Source: Chrysogorgia sp. JL179-B06 (lineage: Eukaryota; Cnidaria; Anthozoa; Scleralcyonacea; Chrysogorgiidae). Taken from it: a stretch of 64,000 nt of DNA. The stretch spans positions 1,122,001 through 1,186,000 of the forward strand of contig JAYKKM010000049.1 in NCBI GenBank assembly GCA_035772405.1, given 5' to 3'. Shown here piece after piece: positions 1-10,928 of this stretch. Under the pieces are notes generated by a model, which saw only the letters and a list, made by a program, of their open reading frames with translations, was not told the origin of the DNA and made no database searches. How positions within the stretch are numbered: the first letter of the stretch is position 1; every line of letters starts with the position of its first letter. Made by a program: the position numbers and the translations under genes.

Positions 1-65
1 TGAGCGAAAGATCACATCAAAGCACGCCAGAGAGGTACTTCATCACAGACTGAAACTTCGTGTAA

Positions 66-645
66 GGGACCGTTCATTTAATATGTCGGAGGAGGGGCCA
101 GTAAAAGATAGGGGGGAGGGGTCATAAGATTTTTGAAGGCAAAGAGGGGGGTTATAAGAAAATACAAGGTGAAGAGGGGGGTCATATAAATTTTTGAAAT
201 ACATCTGTAGTGTTTTTTTCTTTTTGCACAAAACAATGTCTTGGGTAATCGGAAATAAATTGAAATGAAAAGTCAACCAATACAGCTAGTTTCATTACTG
301 CTTGTGCCAAGCATTTTGTTTCTGTTTTGTCAAAAGGTTCATGTATATTACTGCAACATTGCTCACAATCCTACATTTCCAACAATTTTATAATTGAAAT
401 TTTTAAATATTTTAATTAGGGAGAATTTCAAGTCGAACTTTAGAGGACTTTGTCACCTATTGAATTAAGTTGAATATCGTGAACCTACGAATATGCTGTA
501 ATAAAAAGAAATTGGGTAAGGGGGGGGGCTCTAAGAATTTTATCACATGTGTTAGGGGGGGTTATATGAATTTACTCAAATTTATTTTCGGTTTACCGCC
601 CCCCCCCCCCCCCCCCCCCCTCCGACATATTAAATGAACGGTCCC
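66..645. mobile_element. PIF/Harbinger-like MITE with G-rich interior
   Basis: Terminal inverted repeats begin GGGACCGTTCATTTAATATG and run about 27 bp into GTCGGAGG; the right end is the exact complement. Each end is flanked by TAA (63-65 and 646-648), a 3-bp target duplication of the TWA type used by PIF/Harbinger elements. The interior is non-coding, with several runs of G/C. No transposase is visible, so this is a non-autonomous copy. Confidence 0.75.
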
Positions 646-885
646 TAAGTTTTGTTAGTAAGCTCAGGAATATTAATTTAACATTAACCCATGCAATTAA
701 ATCGAATTTTATACAACCGACAAACGATCTAATATCACGAACAGTTTACCGACAGCCTTAACTATTACAAGGTTTTCCCAACTTCCGGTCTGACCAATCG
801 GTTTTACCGACGATGCCAGGCTTTACCGACCGACTCCGCGTTTTACCGACCAATTCAGTGAAAGGTGGGGGTGTCACCCCCCCGC

Positions 886-926
<41 letters not shown>

Positions 927-1830
927 ACCCCCGTACGGTACGCCCTGGTTACCGTTGTGTTTTTGGTTTTGGAATAAAAAAATATTTGAATACAAATTTT
1001 TGACTTGTATTTTGACTTGTACTGCATTCTTATGTATCACAGTAAACGTCAACTAGAAATTGAAATAAACTGGACATTTAAAAACAAAAAAGCAGTAATA
1101 TATTGTAGTGACATTTTACAACCTGAAATCGGGATATTTTCATCGCATCCCGCTATTGCGGACTCTCGCTATTCGGCGGACCAAATGACGGTCCCCCAGG
1201 GTGTCCGCTATAACGAGAGTTGACTGTAGTTACAAAGTTGTCATAAATTATGAATGAATTAACCAATCAAGAGAGAATATTAAAAATACATATTACAAGA
1301 TGAGACGACACTATTAAACGTTCACATGCAGAATTATAAGCTTACAAAAGAAATAATGGTGCGGTGCCAATATTTGCGTTTAAGGGTGGTGAGTAGAGTT
1401 TCGCGTAAAAGAAGTTCTGATTCAAAAGTACAACTAGAAATAATCTTAAAATCATTAAAGAAGACAGGGTGACCACGGTTACGGTGATGAGAAAGGATAC
1501 TTGTGAGGGGAGGTTACTGTGTACTTTTCCCAGCTTCCACACGTAAAATTGTATACAATATTCATGTGATCTAAGACGTAAGGGCATTTTATCTTTAAAA
1601 GAAAAGAAGTGAAAGACTATAACTGAAGGACGAGCAATAAACCCAATTGATCAATTTGACTGTAGGCGACTGAGAGAAGTTTTCGGAGTTGCGTTCGTAT
1701 TTAAACGAAGTGCTGTCCGGTAAACGGTAGAGAGAAAAGATGATTTGGAGAATAATAGTAAAAATGCATCTTTTAAAGATATGAGCTATTCTACAATTGG
1801 TTCTTATACTAGAAATTATAAAGCTATCAG

Positions 1831-1833
<3 letters not shown>
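646..1833. other. Non-coding repeat-rich stretch
   Basis: No gene seen. It holds three spaced copies of TTTTACCGAC (about 790-850), a (CA)n microsatellite at 889-920, and at 1140-1228 a short dispersed-repeat tail ending in ATAACGAGAGTTGACTGTA. The rest shows no recognisable structure. Confidence 0.6.

Positions 1834-1878
<45 letters not shown>
1834..1878. repeat. (TA)n microsatellite
   Basis: Uninterrupted TA dinucleotides, one of several in the first 3 kb that border palindromic elements. Confidence 0.95.
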
Positions 1879-1879
<1 letters not shown>

Positions 1880-1950
1880 TAAAACGAATGTGATGTTGTT
1901 CACGGAACGTTGAAAGTGCTCAATACCATAAAGGTAGAGCGAATATATAT

Positions 1951-2062
1951 AGTGAAAGTGGTCTTACCTCAAAATGATAAAAGCCGCAACTGTCAGTTTC
2001 ATCGCCTTGCGTGAAACTGACAGTTGCGGCTTTTATCATTTTGAGGTAAGACCACTTTCACT
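1951..2062. repeat. Perfect 51-bp-arm hairpin
   Basis: Left arm 1951-2001 and right arm 2012-2062 are exact reverse complements around a 10-nt loop. AT repeats lie on both sides. Near the base the arms carry CTTACCTCAAAA / TTTTGAGGTAAG, shared with the hairpin at 22094-22218. The flanks also share a GCTCTA...TGAGCACT motif with that copy, so both are probably one mobile family. Confidence 0.9.
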
Positions 2063-2088
2063 ATATATATATATATTATATATATATA

Positions 2089-2174
<86 letters not shown>

Positions 2175-2215
2175 ATAGCGAGCGTTGTATATATATATAT
2201 ATATATATATACCAT
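2063..2215. repeat. (TA)n microsatellite, interrupted
   Basis: About 150 bp of TA repeats interrupted by GCGAGCGTTG near 2178. It separates the hairpin at 1951-2062 from the segment carrying the hammerhead ribozyme. Confidence 0.95.
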
Positions 2216-2341
2216 TGTGGCAGTGAGCGCTCTGCATGGCCCCATGCGCACTTCACGCTATCTGGATGTTCTGATTGTCCCACAAGCGGTTGTCAATGAC
2301 GATCGTAAGTGTATAATAGTCCGGCCAGACTCATCCAGATT

Positions 2342-2398
2342 GTTCCAAGCTACACTGATGAGCTGTGGTACAGCGAAACACGTGTCTGTAGATTGAAC
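2342..2398 (+). ncRNA. Type I hammerhead ribozyme (Penelope/retrozyme style)
   Basis: All hammerhead parts are present. Stem I is CTACA (2350-2354) with TGTAG (2387-2391), plus an outer GTTC (2342-2345) with GAAC (2395-2398) across an internal loop. The core is CTGATGA (2355-2361). Stem II is GCTG/CAGC (2362-2365, 2371-2374) with loop TGGTA, then GAAA (2375-2378). Stem III is minimal: C2379 pairs G2384. The expected cleavage site is after GTC (C2386). Such short stem III hammerheads are known from Penelope-like retroelements and animal retrozymes, where they often act as dimers. The host element here is short, non-coding and bordered by AT repeats. Activity is inferred, not shown. Confidence 0.85.
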
Positions 2399-2402
2399 TA
2401 TA

Positions 2403-2518
2403 TATATATATATATATATATTAGAGCCCAGCTCAAAATTCGAATGTGGAGAGCCATCCCGTAACAGAACAAACAGGAAATTTACTGATATGATATTTTG
2501 ATGATGATGATGATGATG

Positions 2519-2549
<31 letters not shown>

Positions 2550-2563
2550 GTAATATATATATA
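2403..2563. repeat. AT and GAT microsatellites
   Basis: A TA run at about 2403-2421 and a GAT/TA cluster at about 2500-2563 flank a short unique segment. No coding potential. Confidence 0.85.
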
Positions 2564-2612
2564 TCTGTACTGTAGATATGCATCAAGCCTAAATATACCT
2601 CAGAAAAATTTT

Positions 2613-2692
2613 CTGAGTCCCTGACGGGAATCGAACCCGTAACCTTCTGATTGCCGGTGAGACGCTCTAACCATTGAGCCACACGAACTCAG
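2613..2692 (-). mobile_element. tRNA-headed SINE (head region)
   Basis: On the minus strand it reads like a tRNA: A box TGGCTCAATGG (2671-2681) and B box GGTTCGATTCC near 2626-2637. A 7-bp acceptor-like pairing TGAGTTC/GGACTCA exists, but three extra bases separate it from the T stem, so this is not a functional tRNA. After the head comes CTCAGAAAAATTTTCTGAG, also found in modified form after the tRNA-like head at 55905, which identifies a SINE family. Confidence 0.7.
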
Positions 2693-2698
2693 ATGGAG

Positions 2699-3857
<1,159 letters not shown>

Positions 3858-4015
3858 CTAAGGATTTATGGTGAAGAAAATTTCGAGTGTAAGATAGTCA
3901 TTTTAAGACAAAACCGGGACCAGTTGCGAAAAATGCAACTTCAAGGCTTTCCGGCTGGAATTGAACCCGCGACCCTGCGATGCTAAGTACAGTGCTCTGA
4001 CAGCCGTTGCCGAGA
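3858..4015 (-). mobile_element. tRNA-derived SINE, intact relative of the split copy at 46.8-47.5 kb
   Basis: Starts CTAAGGATTTATGGTGAAG and runs through a tRNA-like part whose minus strand carries a B-box-like GGTTCAATTCC (about 3956-3966). The same body (ATTTCGAGTGT...TGCGAAAAATGCAACTT) recurs at 46768-46857, and the same 3' part (GACCCTGCGATG) at about 47450, so this copy shows the undisturbed order. Confidence 0.65.
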
Positions 4016-4060
4016 GCCTAGTCACGAGTTCTGTATATATATATAATAATAAAAGAAAAC

Positions 4061-4140
4061 TCTAAAAGGTTGATGTATTCAAAATAGTAGGCGGTCTAAC
4101 GTTTCGAGCAAAGGCCCTTCAGTCAAAGAGTGAAACGTCA
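4061..4140. repeat. GTTTCGAG-type dispersed repeat, copy 1
   Basis: TCTAAAAGGTTGATGT followed by TCTAACGTTTCGAG and AAGGCCCTTC. Related copies occur at about 14878-15480, 15765-16130, 46330-46480 and 53155-53200. The reverse strand reads GAAGGGCC...CTCGAAACGTTAGA. Confidence 0.7.
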
Positions 4141-4831
4141 TGACAAATGACTTCACTCGAAACTTTAAACTTCTTAGCCAGTCCGACATTATTGCGGTAG
4201 TACATCATCATTTTCGAGTTTTTAATTCGTATTCAGTTGAGATAGATATCATGCATAGTAGTCGAGAGGCACTTTCGAAATCTTGTTAAACAATATCGCT
4301 CAATAACACATGGCTAAAAAAAGACCTAAGTCGTAACAATTAATGCGTCTCCAACATTGTCTCCAACAATTTCATAAGGTAGCACTTAAAAATATATAAC
4401 TCATGCATGTCATAAATATGCGTTAATAACAAATACAGAGCAATATGATTTTCTTTCAAAGTCTGAATTTTATGTGTAGTACGTACAAAATACAACCTAT
4501 TAAATACAACTGTGTTCTTATAAGTTTTCAATATATACATATTACATGACATTATATATTTAAAAATATTCTATATGTTCCATATATTATAAGTTCTAAA
4601 GTAGCAAGCGCCGGCCCGATGTTTAATCACGGTAAATTTTCCGCCACAGTTAAACCGCAAGATTTACCTGTTAGATTAACGGCAGGTTTTAATATTAATG
4701 AATAGAAAATATCACTTATCGTGTCCTATAGTATAGCAACACATAGGTTTGACGTGTGGCATTGAAACGTTGGCAGCTGTAAACATGACGTTTTCCGCGT
4801 CTTATTCCACTGAACAGCACATGAATCACCG
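4141..4831. other. AT-rich intergenic DNA
   Basis: No ORF with family features, no RNA gene and no clear repeat boundary seen. Confidence 0.5.
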
Positions 4832-5260
4832 TTATCTACCCTGAGTCGATCTGCCACCTTCAGTCAACGGCGAAAAAGAATTCCTGTCAGTCACGCTCTC
4901 ACACAAAACCTCGGGAGTAGTTAAAGAGTCAGTAAAGTCAACAGGGATGCCATACTCCTGATATTCGGCGGATTCAAAAACCTTTGGTTCAGAAATGGCA
5001 CGATTTGAGAACCCTCCATTACTATCACTGTCAGAAACCAGGCCATTGAATATCAGATCATGAATCGCCGGCATTGTTGGGCCACAACTCATGTTTTTGT
5101 GCCCGGTGCCACGGATTCGAAACGGTCGACGAGAGCCCGCTGTTTCCTTTGACCGAGAAACTCGGTTTCGTTCACGACGTCGGAGATACAGCCAAAAAAA
5201 TAGACCAGCTACAAGAACAACCAAAAGCAAGCCACCGCCGATGAGGATGTACACCAACAT
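4832..5260 (-). CDS. Small single-pass membrane protein, N-terminus possibly incomplete
   Basis: A 142-residue reading frame from ATG at 5260. Residues 3-26 are a strong transmembrane helix (LIGGGLLLVVLVAGLFFWLY) followed by a basic stop-transfer cluster, LRRRERNRVSR. The remaining roughly 110 residues are a polar, probably cytosolic tail containing AEYQEYGIPVDF (Tyr100, Tyr103). Almost no ectodomain is encoded. Either this is a tiny type III protein or an upstream exon supplies a signal peptide and ectodomain. An in-frame stop lies just upstream (in TTGTGAGTC) and a possible acceptor CATAACAG falls just before the ATG. The tail does not carry the double YxxL motif of the two larger receptors. 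I do not recognise the family. Confidence 0.55.
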   Translation of the reverse strand: MLVYILIGGGLLLVVLVAGLFFWLYLRRRERNRVSRSKETAGSRRPFRIRGTGHKNMSCGPTMPAIHDLIFNGLVSDSDSNGGFSNRAISEPKVFESAEYQEYGIPVDFTDSLTTPEVLCESVTDRNSFSPLTEGGRSTQGR

Positions 5261-5263
5261 CAC

Positions 5264-6036
5264 ATCTGTTATGTGTGTTGTGTGACCGACGACACCATAG
5301 ACTCACAAGGCTTCGTGAACAAAAGTGAAACCTACGGTTACATAGCTTTTATTACACAGCTGTCATGTTTCTGTGACGTCATATCTCGTTGTATAACTAT
5401 CAAATGATTATCTTAACTACGTGCGCCTTGTATCTTCGTTGTTGTACAAAACTAAAATAATTGCATCATTAAGAAGGATGCAGTGTGTGGGACCTATATT
5501 GCATTGCTATTCCGCGGAATATTTGGAAAGTAATTTCCGTCAAGTATATTCCGAAACATAGCTAAAAATATACAAACTCGAACGCACCCTTATACACCAA
5601 CGCCTTATCACATGTGACTTCCGTTCAATGTCCATTCTTTATCACTTATAAGTGTTTTGATCCTCTAGGTCGTGACTATTTTTCGCCAATCACGCGTTTT
5701 CCAACACTATTACAAATTACAGCAAACAAACTTAATAAAAAATAACAAAATAAACGGACATAAAATTGCAAGAGTCAATTCTAGCAATGATAACGTTTCC
5801 CCATATTAAAGACTTATAAAGGTGTTTTACAAAGAATAAAGAGTCGAAACTGTTTGAACACAAAGAAACTGTATCGCGGAGACCAAATATCAACAACAAA
5901 TATTTCTTTAAATTATCTTCGTAAAGGAAATGGAAACGAATCTTAGATAGTTTCAAGTGATCCCGGAATCCAATATGGCGCGGCATTCTTGGAAGACGAT
6001 ATGACTTCTAAGAACTAAATATACTGATTTATATAT
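5264..6036. other. Intergenic, nothing recognised
   Basis: No supported gene. An exon for the membrane protein at 4832-5260 could lie here, but I found no convincing candidate. Confidence 0.4.
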
Positions 6037-6059
6037 TTGCAATTGCAATTGCAATTGCA
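6037..6059. repeat. (TTGCAA)n short tandem repeat
   Basis: About four units of the self-complementary hexamer TTGCAA. Confidence 0.9.
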
Positions 6060-6199
6060 CTAGAAGTGTTGTGCAAATACAAATCGAATACTCTAAAAGT
6101 TGATGTGCTGCCGAAATAGCGTGTAAGAATTTATAAGTTCAAGTTCCGGTTGGGAGGGGACTGGGGCGAGGGTGTCGGAGGAGGTCGGCGGCCGAGTTC

Positions 6200-6291
6200 A
6201 GGAAGAACTTAATACGGGGGGTTAGTGTTAGGAAGACACTTAAGCCGGGGGGTTAGTGTTAGGAAGATACTTAAGGCGGGGAGTTAGGGTT
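6200..6291. repeat. 31-bp tandem triplication
   Basis: Three units of roughly AGGAAGAYACTTAAG followed by a G-rich stretch and GGTTAGTGTT. The third unit is the most diverged. Confidence 0.85.
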
Positions 6292-6320
6292 GGTTAGGAT
6301 TGGTGTTGTGTTGGGGATAG

Positions 6321-6402
6321 CTTCTATTTTGACCATATTATCATCAAAATAACACGAATGAGCAATTGATGATTATCATCAAAATAACGGTGAGAACAAC
6401 CT
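6321..6402. repeat. Dispersed repeat shared with 34.4 kb
   Basis: TTCTATTTTGACCAT, AAATAACACGAAT and GATGAGAACAAC-like segments recur in the same order at about 34447-34525. Confidence 0.7.
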
Positions 6403-6478
6403 GCCTGTCGCGAGGTTGTTCATCTTCGTGGCTCTGAAGAGAAAACAGGGGCGGATTTAACGTTCGTCAAATAGGTCA

Positions 6479-6621
6479 GTAGCCTACGAAAGCATACGCG
6501 TACTTTGTGCTCGTACCTCCCCCAAAGGAGCTATACGCGTACTTTGTGCTCGTACCTCCCCCAAAGGAGCTCCTTTGGGGGAGGTACGAGCACAAAGTAC
6601 GCGGCTGCTTTCGCAGGCTAA
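6479..6621. repeat. Nested palindrome with a duplicated left arm
   Basis: 6536-6603 is a perfect 68-bp palindrome with no spacer, centred on AAGGAGCTCCTT. Its left arm is present a second time directly upstream (6497-6530). Outside these, TAGCCTACGAAAGCA (6479-6493) pairs with TGCTTTCGCAGGCTA near 6607-6621. The duplication is on one arm only, so it arose after or during palindrome formation. Confidence 0.9.
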
Positions 6622-6832
6622 TAGGTCAGTCGACTAAGGTATTGCTCTATAGCTGTCTACTTCTTGCCTTGCAGTTTCACGTAAAAATTACACCGTGTAT
6701 GTGTTATAGTAATGCCTGAAACCGCTGAGTAATTCGAAGTCATCTCGAAGTCAACTCGAGGAAACTCATGGACTACAAGATCCCGTAAGGCACAGTTCAG
6801 ACGCCGAACTTTTCATGAGCCGTAACGTCAAA

Positions 6833-7387
6833 ATTTTATGAGCCAAACCTAATGCAAATGATTAACATTAAAGTGTCTATAACGTCAAAACATTTTGTTT
6901 TATTTGGAAGAACTTTTAAAATGATAAAGTAACTTCTTTTGAAGATTTTTGCTTCTTCGCTTTGTTTTTGAAATATTGCAGTTTGTTTGGAATTTCGTCA
7001 CACATGCATAATGACTTACCGGAGAAGTTTGTGTATCACTTTCATTTGTGTATCACTTTCATCCTTTGAAATTAAGAAGTTTGGTGTTGTGGGAGAAACA
7101 CGCGCACATGTTATTCACACTTTAGTGTTTTCATTTCATGAAGGCAAATATATATAACATTCAATTCTCTGACTGTCGTGACTGATAAGTCATTATGCAT
7201 GTTTGACGAAATTCCATACATTTGCATATCAAACAAACTGAAATATTTCAAAAACAAAGCGAAGAAACGAAAATCTTCAAAAGAAGTTACTTTATCATTT
7301 TAAAAGTTCTTCCAAATAAAACAAAATGTTTTGACGTTATAGACACTTTAATGTTAATCATTTGCATTAGGTTTGGCTCATAAAAAC
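6833..7387. mobile_element. Fold-back element, TTAA family copy 1
   Basis: Long inverted arms (over 120 bp each). An inner boundary TTAA-AGTGTCTATAACG (from 6868) mirrors CGTTATAGACACT-TTAA (to 7351), like the other TTAA elements here, but the inverted match continues outward to TTTTATGAGCCAAACC. Either the true ends are outside the TTAA or it inserted into another palindrome. No coding capacity. Confidence 0.75.
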
Positions 7388-7412
7388 TTTGAATTTATTA
7401 AGTCGGTAAACT

Positions 7413-8183
7413 CAGGGGCGAAACTAGCCCTTTTTCGTTGGGGGGGGGGGGGGGGGGTGTACGGTAAAATTGCCCTGCTAAAATCTTTGGTGCCCTGCAA
7501 CTCCGTAGGTAAAATTTACCGAAATGTATAAATGGAAGCCTGCCTCAATCTACATGCATTTGAATTAAATTCCTATTGTCAGTCTGGTATGTGATGGCAA
7601 ACTGGCAATATATAGAGTTAAAAATAGATATTAATTTATAGCAAGACCCACTAGGCATTCAGCTGTCTCCCTGAATCTGTGAATCTCAAACACAACTACA
7701 GCCCGCGCGTTTCCGGTTTCCTAATAGCACAAGTACGCGCATGAACAGCTGCAAAACCGCTGCGTGTGCGGACTAAGGTCACTTTAGTTAATTCGTATAA
7801 CATACAGAATTGATCATTGATCGTGCATAAAACTGATAAAAGTATAATCGTCATGCATTCTTTTTTCTGAAAGCAGAGGCGTAGGAACGCGTTTAAAGTT
7901 GGGCGGGGGGGGGGGGGGGGGCTAAAGTCGACAAGCAGGTAATCAGTTATCAGTGACCGCATATTTAGGGGAGCGGGAAAATTTTGAAATCTAGAAGCAA
8001 GGAAAGTCAATTTGCAGCAATTTGAGCAAACTTAGATTACCTAAAGTAGCTTCTCTCCTAGTCTCTGACTGCGCTTCCCTGCAAGATCTCTGATTGCCCA
8101 TTTGCCCTGCCAATTGGGTTTTTTAGTATTTTGGTATGTTTGACACCCCCCCCCCCCACACACCCCCTTGAGTTTCGCCCCTG
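7413..8183. mobile_element. hAT-like non-autonomous element, 771 bp
   Basis: Terminal inverted repeats CAGGGGCGAAACT and AGTTTCGCCCCTG, flanked on both sides by the 8-bp duplication GGTAAACT (7405-7412 and 8184-8191). An 8-bp duplication with CAG...CTG ends is typical of hAT elements. The interior contains poly-G runs and no intact transposase. Confidence 0.85.
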
Positions 8184-8269
8184 GGTAAACTCTTTCGAGA
8201 TCACACCAACTATATACAATAATTATATAAAAATAATAAAATAACATCATTAAATTAGTTACAAATACA

Positions 8270-8497
8270 ATTTAAGTTACTAAGATAATAAAAATGACGA
8301 GCTAATTTCTCTTTAAAAACATCTAATTTTAAAATTAATAGTTTGTTCATAGTGGTAATATATATGTAGTGGGCTTTTAGTTTATCTTATAATTAAACTG
8401 TAATTAGAAATATAAGTAACATTAAGAATATATTGTTGTAAGAGCATTGAGACTATTGTATAATGCTCCTAATACGTCTTTATTATTATTATTATTA
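8270..8497 (+). mobile_element. Non-LTR retrotransposon 3' end, family A copy 1
   Basis: Matches the 3' flank of the reverse-transcriptase fragment at 22.5 kb: TTGTTCATAGTGGTAATATA, then GTAAGAGCATTGAGACTATT, GTATAATGCTCCTAATACG, and a tail of TTA trinucleotides. GAGCATT and AATGCTC form a stem-loop just before the tail. The coding region is lost by 5' truncation. Confidence 0.75.
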
Positions 8498-9300
8498 ATG
8501 TTGTCGACAATACAATGTCCTCTGGCAACGTATTCCATTCTTTGATAGTGATTGGAAAATAGGAAAATTTGAAAACGTCTTTTGTTGCTTTTGGTATTCG
8601 GTATTTGAATGAATGACTGCCACGCGTTCTCATGGTTTCCGTATGCGGTATAAGATATTTACTAGTGTCCATATCAATAAGACTGTGACTCATTTGATAC
8701 ATCATTATTAGCCTAGCCTCCATAACCCATTCGTCTTTGTTCTAAAGTTTTCCAACCAAGTTTCTCTAACGTACATATCTGTCAGTGGGGGCACTACGGG
8801 TGTGCAAACGGTGCGCCGCACCGGGGCCCATGGCCGAGGGGGCCCAGCAATCCATCCGGCAAACTTTCCTCTTTTTATTAATGGTGCTATTATTAATAAT
8901 ATTTTCTTTAAAATAATGGATACACTACAAAAAAGTGATTTGTGGTCTTTAGATTTTACTCCAAAGTACTCTCAAAATGCAGGAAATGCCATTGCAGAGA
9001 TCCTAAATTCAAACATTTTCTGGCGGAAAATGCCCAGGGGCCTCTTGCCATAAGCTGTAAGCAGAATCGTGCTCGATCATTTCCTTAACTTTGAACCATT
9101 TCCAACGCCTTTATATCTTTCTTATAATACGGGTCCCAGGTAGTGCACGCATATTCCAACTTAGGTCTTACGATGGTGTTATAAACTATTTCCCTAATGC
9201 TTTGTGAACAATTCCAGAAGTTGCCGTCGCGCCATTCCAAGGATTTTACTAGCTTTACTTGTAGTAGTTGAGATACGTTCTGACCATTTCATTTTAATTA
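8498..9300 (-). pseudogene. LINE reverse-transcriptase 3' fragment, family B, interrupted
   Basis: The minus strand encodes pieces typical of the C-terminal end of CR1/jockey-like ORF2: a 5' part with IVRPKLEYACTTWDP (about 9130-9180), then after an insertion LEKLGWKTLEQRR (about 8735-8775), MMYQMSHSLIDMDTSKYL and YFPITIKEWNTLP (8498-8700). Frames are broken and no upstream RT core is present, so it is a dead copy. Confidence 0.75.
8785..9050. mobile_element. Insertion splitting the family B LINE
   Basis: GTCAGTGGGGGCACTACGGG starts a segment with no LINE similarity that ends near GGGGCCTCTTGCC. LINE-like coding resumes on both sides. The start resembles the CAGTGG...GGGGCCC ends of some DNA transposons, but I see no clear second terminus. 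Confidence 0.45.
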
Positions 9301-9552
9301 TTCAGGAAACTCCTAAATACGAAATAGATACAACTTGCTCTAAAACAGTATTACAGAAGACGTACTTTCTTTCCGGAGGCATTTTCTTTGTCGAAATACA
9401 CAAGATCTTACATTTAGTCGGGCTGTGATTTCAAATGTTTGAATTTCAAATTGTCAAATGAAACGGATTTAGACCTCCTACATATTTAGCCTCCTCCGCA
9501 GGCAACTCTTATTTTACTCCGGCAAAATACTCGAAATTTTCACTATTTTAGA

Positions 9553-9643
9553 CAAGGTTTTGACTGAGATATAATTTGGCCGAGCGAAATTGGTTAGCAA
9601 GGTTTTGACTGAGATATAATTTGGCCGAGCGAAATTGGTTATC
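9553..9643. repeat. Tandem duplication of a 47-bp unit
   Basis: AAGGTTTTGACTGAGATATA through GCCGAGCGAAATTGGTTA occurs twice back to back and virtually identical, so the duplication is recent. Confidence 0.95.
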
Positions 9644-9944
9644 CCCCTTATCCCCTTGCTAACCTCCCAATATCTCCCTTATCCCTTTCTATCCCCATGC
9701 CACACCACCTGTCGTCAAATCGCTAATTTGTCGGAAATTTTCACTTTTTGCGGAATTTCGGAAATACTTAAGGAATATATTGAAAATGGGAAAAATGTTA
9801 CAGAAGCAACTTATAAATAGTTTGTAATACCGCAGCGAATCAGCGATTATCGTACCCACACCCATCCATACGTGGCAGATGTCTGAGAAACTCATGGGAC
9901 TAGCGCTCGTCCATGGACCGATGAGGAGCCATCTTTAAGCCAGC

Positions 9945-10200
9945 TGTTGTGGTCTAGTGGTTACCACACATGTCTATGAGCTGGGAGACACATGTTCAAA
10001 TCCTGTGTCGGACCGCCACTCAGGGTCTTAAAAATAATTGAGGAGAAAGTGTTGCCTTTGCAATACCAGCAAATTATGGTAAGACGTTCGGGTTTTTTCG
10101 GCCGATAACAGCCCTCAGAACCCCTATCAATTGGGCTTCTAGTCTGTTGGGGTAATACGTTCACCTATAAGAGTGATAAATCTCATAAACTAAACTAAAT
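9945..10200 (+). mobile_element. tRNA-headed SINE with body and tail
   Basis: The head has A box TGGTCTAGTGG and a B-box-like TGTTCAAATCC (about 9950-10015). The body reads CTCAGGGTCTTAAAAATAAT ... GTTCGGGTTTTTTCGGCCGA and ends in AT-rich AAACTAAACTAAATATAACC. The arrangement is a pol III head followed by an unrelated body, so it is a SINE and not a tRNA gene. Confidence 0.7.
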
Positions 10201-10465
10201 ATAACCTTATTACGATAGGACGACTACAAACCAAATCAATAAACGTTGAAATAGCGATCGAAATATGTCTAAAAATGCCTGTCCTTCAACAGAGTATTCG
10301 ACAGCGACTACAGGCGCAAAAAAGGTTAAAAACATTTTGTGTATCAAAACCTTTTTTTAGATTCTTTATTTGTCCATTTTTGTGTGCAAAAAAATTACGT
10401 AGCGAATAAACTTGTCTGAAATTTAAGAAGCTTTGCCCCACTGAGTGTAGACTTGCTCCAAGTCT

Positions 10466-10615
10466 CTCTCTCTTTGTCGTCCCACGATATGCACGGTCTG
10501 CGGTATCCCCGGAAAGCGGAAGTGCGACAAGAGGAGAGCGCGCTCCCCTCTTGTCGCACTTCCGCTTTCCGGGGATACCGCAGACCGTGCATATCGTGGG
10601 ACGACAAAGAGAGAG
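10466..10615. repeat. 150-bp spacer-less palindrome
   Basis: A near-perfect palindrome centred between 10540 and 10541 (GAGCGCGCTC), with a single mismatched pair (10535/10546). It is much more GC-rich than its surroundings. Outside it lies a second palindrome, 10621-10652 (ACCATAGAGATCATATATAT and its mirror), and outer arms CCCCACTGAGTGTAGAC (from 10437) against GTCTACACTGAGTGGGG (to 10668). Confidence 0.92.
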
Positions 10616-10827
10616 TCTACACCATAGAGATCATATATATGATCTCTATGGTCTACACTGAGTGGGGATTTAGTGATGACGTCACAAATGAAACTCTCAG
10701 ACTACTTGGGAATCTGTGGCACAAATGCTCGACCGAGAAAAGATATGAAAATCACATTCACACTGGAAACTGCAGACCATTATTAGTATAGGTAATCATA
10801 TGATAGCGCGAGTGCAATTAAATTAAT

Positions 10828-10928
10828 TTACACTACGAGTGATATTTGAAAATTGTGCCAAAATTGCACGAGCCGTTAGGCGAGTTCAATTTGCCGCTCA
10901 ATTTTCAAATATCACGGTATAGTGTAAT
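10828..10928. mobile_element. Short MITE
   Basis: TTACACTACGAGTGATATTT and a mirrored copy near ATATCACGGTATAGTGTAA enclose about 40 bp. The rest of 10670-11377 shows nothing recognisable. Confidence 0.65.

Noticed and set aside
2613..2692. Genuine tRNA gene
   Set aside because: Extra bases between T stem and acceptor strand and a shared SINE body show it is a SINE head. The same applies at 9945, 48.5, 49.2 and 55.9 kb.
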